Below, in pieces: positions 5,767-8,153 of a stretch of DNA of 8,153 bases (positions are counted from its first letter, which is position 1; each line of letters begins with the position of its first letter). A program made the translations under genes and the position numbers. Origin of the DNA: Parachlamydiales bacterium (lineage in GTDB: Bacteria > Chlamydiota > Chlamydiia > Chlamydiales > JAJFMK01); assembly GCA_020050175.1 (NCBI GenBank), contig JAGVKY010000081.1:1-8153 (forward strand). The letters are read 5' to 3'. The notes under the pieces are model-generated. The model saw only the letters and a program-made list of their open reading frames with translations, was not told the origin of the DNA and searched no databases.

Positions 5767-5815
5767 AGAGCGATGTCAGAAATTTCTCTATTTACCGCGG
5801 TAAAATATAACAATT
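5754..5815 (+). repeat. 62-bp promoter/leader repeat, right copy (intact)
   Basis: This copy is 59/62 identical to 4296-4357. It spans the extended -10, the ATG at 5773 and the first 14 codons (MSEISLFTAVKYNN) of the downstream gene, including a perfect 14-bp palindrome at 5791-5804. The three differences lie between the -10 and the start codon (T/G), in the start codon (T/G, giving ATG here and ATT at the left copy), and just after the palindrome (G/A). Confidence 0.9.
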
Positions 5816-6429
5816 ATTGCAAAAATGCTCCTGCAACTGGGTGGTGCACTAAGCAATTAGAGAAATGGTCATTCCCACTTTTTGGATCTAAAATAGAGGT
5901 TATTGAATTCACCGGGAACAAGGTTGCTCGATATCTGTGGAAAGCACCTAACTCTAATATCCTTCGTGTAGCCCTTCGTATCGTGCTCTTTGCCACTATT
6001 GTATTTCCTCTGATTGTCTTGTTCGTAAGAGCAATCATCCGTCGTAACATCGAGTTTAAAAAGATCGAAGCGCCTAAGGTTACTCCAAAAACAAAACCAG
6101 ATATTCTTTCCTTTCGGGCGATACATAGTCACAAAGAAAATCAAGTAGAGGTTGGTAAACCCTTTTCCATCGCACTGTGGCATTCCTGGACAACAGGTCA
6201 TCGGCCCTGGAAGATTGCTGAGATTCCTTCATTTATTCATCACTCAGATCAATACGTCAAGGGTAACAATCAACATTCAGATCCAGATATCTGCGGCGGG
6301 AAAAATGATCATGTATTTGTTTTTGAGCCTTTAGAGTCTGGTAGAGGGGATATCGTGATGCGGTTACCCGATCTGTCCGGTTCTGATGCTAGAACACTCG
6401 AGAAAAGGTTCACGATTGTAGCTCAGTAA
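5773..6429 (+). CDS. Membrane-anchored protein with chagasin-like (I42) inhibitor domain
   Basis: A 218-aa protein with three parts. Residues 1-65 are a polar N-terminus starting MSEISLFTAVKYNN. Residues 66-88 (VALRIVLFATIVFPLIVLFVRAI) are one long membrane segment flanked by Arg/Lys. Residues 115-218 form a beta-rich domain that I align by eye with chagasin, the cysteine-protease inhibitor family I42. VEVGKPFSIALWHSWTTGHRPW matches the strand plus the NPTTG loop. ICGGKNDHVFVFEPLESG and RGDIVMRL match the GxGG loop and the strands after it. SDARTLEKRFTIVAQ matches the C-terminal SERFTV strand. The third inhibitory loop, normally RPW/F, reads LPDLSG here, while an RPW occurs in the first loop. 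The family blocks papain-like proteases; a role against host or own proteases is inference. No signal peptide is seen, so type III secretion or a signal anchor would be needed to display the domain. The start is fixed by the promoter spacing and lack of alternatives. It ends directly against the converging oxidase gene. Confidence 0.8.
   Translation: MSEISLFTAVKYNNYCKNAPATGWCTKQLEKWSFPLFGSKIEVIEFTGNKVARYLWKAPNSNILRVALRIVLFATIVFPLIVLFVRAIIRRNIEFKKIEAPKVTPKTKPDILSFRAIHSHKENQVEVGKPFSIALWHSWTTGHRPWKIAEIPSFIHHSDQYVKGNNQHSDPDICGGKNDHVFVFEPLESGRGDIVMRLPDLSGSDARTLEKRFTIVAQ
5791..5804. promoter_or_regulatory. 14-bp perfect palindrome TTTACCGCGGTAAA, candidate operator
   Basis: The palindrome lies in codons 7-11 of the inhibitor-like gene and is unchanged in the left repeat copy (4333-4346). 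Because it is self-complementary it encodes FTAV on both strands, which explains why the reverse frames of both copies begin similarly. It is 18-32 nt after the predicted transcription start, compatible with a roadblock-type operator. A protein partner is not known. Confidence 0.4.
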
Positions 6430-8088
6430 TTAATTTCCTACACCGTGATGGACTCTAAACAGATTATCCGGATCATATTTTTGCTTGATCTGGAGCAATT
6501 TGGGATAGTTTTCTCCCCAGAAACTGAAGCTCCAATCTTTTTCAAAGTAGTCTGTCTCATTTGAGTAAGAGCCTGAATGGGGTATCGCATTGAAGAGAAT
6601 TTCTGCAGCGGCATTGACCTTCGCAGCGAATTCTTGTCCTTTTTTCTGATCTAGCTCATGCCCTGGGACTCCAGGGTAAATGCCTTGGTCGATAGATGCG
6701 AGAATCGCCAAAGCTGCAGATTCGAGTACGATGGGATTGAGACAGGTTTTCTTCTCTCTTGCGATTGTCTCTTGGGGTGCTCCTGAGAGGCCTTTATTGA
6801 AATGCAGGGCAATTGGCAGGTGTCTTGAAGCATCGAAGAGGACCTGAGCAAATTCTCTTTTTTTAAAGAGGGAAAGTGGTATCCAACGGGTCCGATGAGC
6901 ATAGATAAAAGCACCAACTTCACCTTGATTACCTTTCCAATAGAACAAATGGTCTTTATAGGGTGTCATATTGTCGCCAATTCCCGTTTTTACCCTAAAT
7001 TCTCTATCCCACCACTTATCTGCAGGGACAACATCGATCTCGGTCCTCATCGTATAAACATCTGACTGAGATTTGACCCAGTCGATCCATGGTTTCCAGA
7101 TTTTGCTCACCTGTTTTTCATTCAGCCCTTGGAAGCACATATCTAACTGTAGAACATTCTCAGGAAGGATTTTCACCTGCTCGCCCCAATGCTCATTATT
7201 GAGATGCTCGTGATAAAATTGGAGGAATTGCTCGATGAGTTTTTTAAAAGAGGCATCGTTTTTTGCTGTTATTTGACCATATATGCCTCCAAAATACTTC
7301 GGTAATTCATGGGTTTGCAGTGTGACACGAGTGACAACACCGAATGTTCCTCCCCCACCTCCCTTCAGAGCCCAAAAGAGATCGCTATTCTGATAGTCAT
7401 TGGCAATCACGACTTGTCCATTGGCAAGAACTACTTCCGCTTCAAGCAAACTGCCAGCACCCGTTCCATATTTCTTGGAAAAACTGCCAAACCCTCCCCC
7501 CTGTAGAAATCCTCCTGCGACTCCTACCGTTGTGCAGCCCCCGCCTTGTACATAGCGATGCCTCTTTGTGGTCACCTCAGTATAAGCATCGATCCACCTT
7601 GCACCAGCTTGTGCAGTCATCGCCTTGACTCCTTTAGTTTTGGGAGGGGCTCCGGCTGGAATAAAGGCATCATGAACGGTGACCTTCTGCATGTTGAAGG
7701 TCCAAATCAGAAGGGAATTGGGAGCACAGGAGCGTCCTAAATAATCGTGCGCACATCCTTTGATCACCAGTTTTAATTGGTGTTTTCTGGCAAAATTGAC
7801 TGCTGCAACGATATCTTCTGTGTTTTGGGCTGCGACCACATATGGACTGGCTGCTGTTGTCCAACTACCTAGCCAACCAACGAGTTCCGTCCCCCATGGC
7901 TGCTGCTGGATCAGGTAAGGATTTTGCCAAATTTTAAGCACTTCTTCGATCGGGCGAGAAGTAAAGGGATTTTCCTCATGAATCAATCTACCCCTCACTG
8001 CACGACTTAACTCTTTCCACTGATCTTCCGTTGGCCAATCTGCAAACAGTTGTAAAGAGACAGAAAGAAAAAAAAAGAGTTTTTTCAT
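6430..8088 (-). CDS. Secreted FAD-linked oxidoreductase, berberine-bridge-enzyme-like
   Basis: A 552-aa flavoprotein of the VAO/PCMH FAD-binding superfamily with a C-terminal BBE segment. Residues 1-16 (MKKLFFFLSVSLQLFA) are a short Sec signal, so export to the periplasm or beyond is likely. The FAD domain runs from about 80 to 260. H114 in GCAHDYLGRS and C185 in GGGCTTVGVAGG sit where this family attaches FAD by two covalent bonds (8-alpha-histidyl and 6-S-cysteinyl), followed by LQGGGFG and the glycine run at 243-247 (GGGGG). The substrate domain occupies about 270-500. The ending (NETDYFEKDW, FWGENYPKLLQIKQKYDPDNLF) is the classic BBE motif. Such enzymes oxidise sugars, alkaloids or other alcohols and amines using oxygen; the substrate here is not readable. 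At roughly 550 aa it is somewhat longer than many bacterial members (about 450-500). The start overlaps an upstream membrane-protein frame by ATGA; the stop touches the stop of the inhibitor-like gene. Confidence 0.92.
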   Translation of the reverse strand: MKKLFFFLSVSLQLFADWPTEDQWKELSRAVRGRLIHEENPFTSRPIEEVLKIWQNPYLIQQQPWGTELVGWLGSWTTAASPYVVAAQNTEDIVAAVNFARKHQLKLVIKGCAHDYLGRSCAPNSLLIWTFNMQKVTVHDAFIPAGAPPKTKGVKAMTAQAGARWIDAYTEVTTKRHRYVQGGGCTTVGVAGGFLQGGGFGSFSKKYGTGAGSLLEAEVVLANGQVVIANDYQNSDLFWALKGGGGGTFGVVTRVTLQTHELPKYFGGIYGQITAKNDASFKKLIEQFLQFYHEHLNNEHWGEQVKILPENVLQLDMCFQGLNEKQVSKIWKPWIDWVKSQSDVYTMRTEIDVVPADKWWDREFRVKTGIGDNMTPYKDHLFYWKGNQGEVGAFIYAHRTRWIPLSLFKKREFAQVLFDASRHLPIALHFNKGLSGAPQETIAREKKTCLNPIVLESAALAILASIDQGIYPGVPGHELDQKKGQEFAAKVNAAAEILFNAIPHSGSYSNETDYFEKDWSFSFWGENYPKLLQIKQKYDPDNLFRVHHGVGN

Positions 8089-8153
8089 CGAGAAGGATTC
8101 CTGTAAATTTTACCAATCACCCATAAGCAGAGCGCAATGACAGCAATTACTCC
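8085..8153 (-). CDS. C-terminal fragment of a membrane protein (partial)
   Basis: On the minus strand a frame is open from the right edge and ends at TGA 8087-8085. It encodes GVIAVIALCLWVIG followed by KIYRNPSR, a hydrophobic helix and a positive tail, as at the C-terminus of an inner-membrane protein. Its stop overlaps the oxidase start as ATGA, the usual sign of translational coupling. Only 22 codons are visible, so neither family nor reality is certain. Confidence 0.5.
   Translation of the reverse strand, partial: GVIAVIALCLWVIGKIYRNPSR
8107..8115 (-). promoter_or_regulatory. Possible extended -10 (TGGTAAAAT) before the oxidase gene
   Basis: Read on the minus strand, TGG at 8115-8113 and TAAAAT at 8112-8107 make a good extended -10. 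Transcription would begin near 8100, and an AGGA lies at the start of the resulting short leader, about 10 nt before ATG 8088. This could give the oxidase its own transcript even if it also follows an upstream gene. The site lies inside the overlapping membrane-protein frame, so it may be chance. Confidence 0.3.

Noticed and set aside
5547..5813. 88-codon minus-strand frame over the terminator and the inhibitor gene start.
   Set aside because: It runs through a rho-independent terminator and a promoter, overlaps coding sequence at both ends, and its product has no family features.
7309..7740. Several plus-strand frames of 64-94 codons opposite the FAD oxidase.
   Set aside because: They are reverse frames of a strongly conserved FAD-binding region and show no motifs or ribosome sites of their own.

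Overview
The window looks like chromosome from a Gram-negative, probably host-associated bacterium. My best guess is an environmental chlamydia (Chlamydiota, Parachlamydia/Waddlia/Simkania-like), at low to moderate confidence. Reasons are the mid-40s GC, hydrophobic-hairpin hypothetical proteins, frequent start sites without a Shine-Dalgarno, and a membrane-tethered protein with a chagasin-like protease-inhibitor domain. No rRNA, tRNA or other lineage marker is present to settle this. No CRISPR array, intact insertion sequence or phage gene is visible.

Left block (1-4357). The visibly GC-richer 3' end of an EamA/DMT-type transporter runs in from the left. It is followed by a YbjT-like SDR/DUF2867 oxidoreductase on the + strand with a good TTGACA promoter. 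This gene converges, with a 2-bp gap, on a compact minus-strand operon read in the order dienelactone hydrolase, AAT-family amino acid permease, tspO. The hydrolase and permease overlap by 14 bp and the permease has a coupled TTG start. A TspO gene beside a YbjT/DUF2867 gene is a pairing I recognise from other bacteria.

Central block (4296-6429). This is the unusual part. A 62-bp module (promoter -10, first codons, and a perfect 14-bp palindrome TTTACCGCGGTAAA) occurs twice, 1458 bp apart. The right copy is the promoter and N-terminus of a 218-aa membrane-anchored protein whose C-terminal half resembles the chagasin/I42 family of cysteine-protease inhibitors. The left copy has lost the start codon and stops after 14 codons, and it now sits where the hydrolase operon promoter should be. 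Between the copies lie a 176-bp imperfect inverted repeat (4481-4656), a 284-aa membrane-associated protein with a kinase-like fold pattern, and a strong, probably bidirectional, terminator. Both plus-strand genes here have an extended -10 box exactly 6 bp before ATG and no Shine-Dalgarno, which predicts leaderless mRNAs.

Right block (6430-8153). A secreted berberine-bridge-enzyme-like FAD oxidoreductase on the minus strand abuts the inhibitor-like gene stop-to-stop with no bases between. Its start overlaps (ATGA) the end of a truncated membrane-protein frame that enters from the right edge.

The left and right blocks look like metabolic and transport genes. The central block looks like a lineage-specific, possibly host-interaction, accessory segment shaped by short duplications. 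All functions are inferred by reading the sequence; no database search was run.
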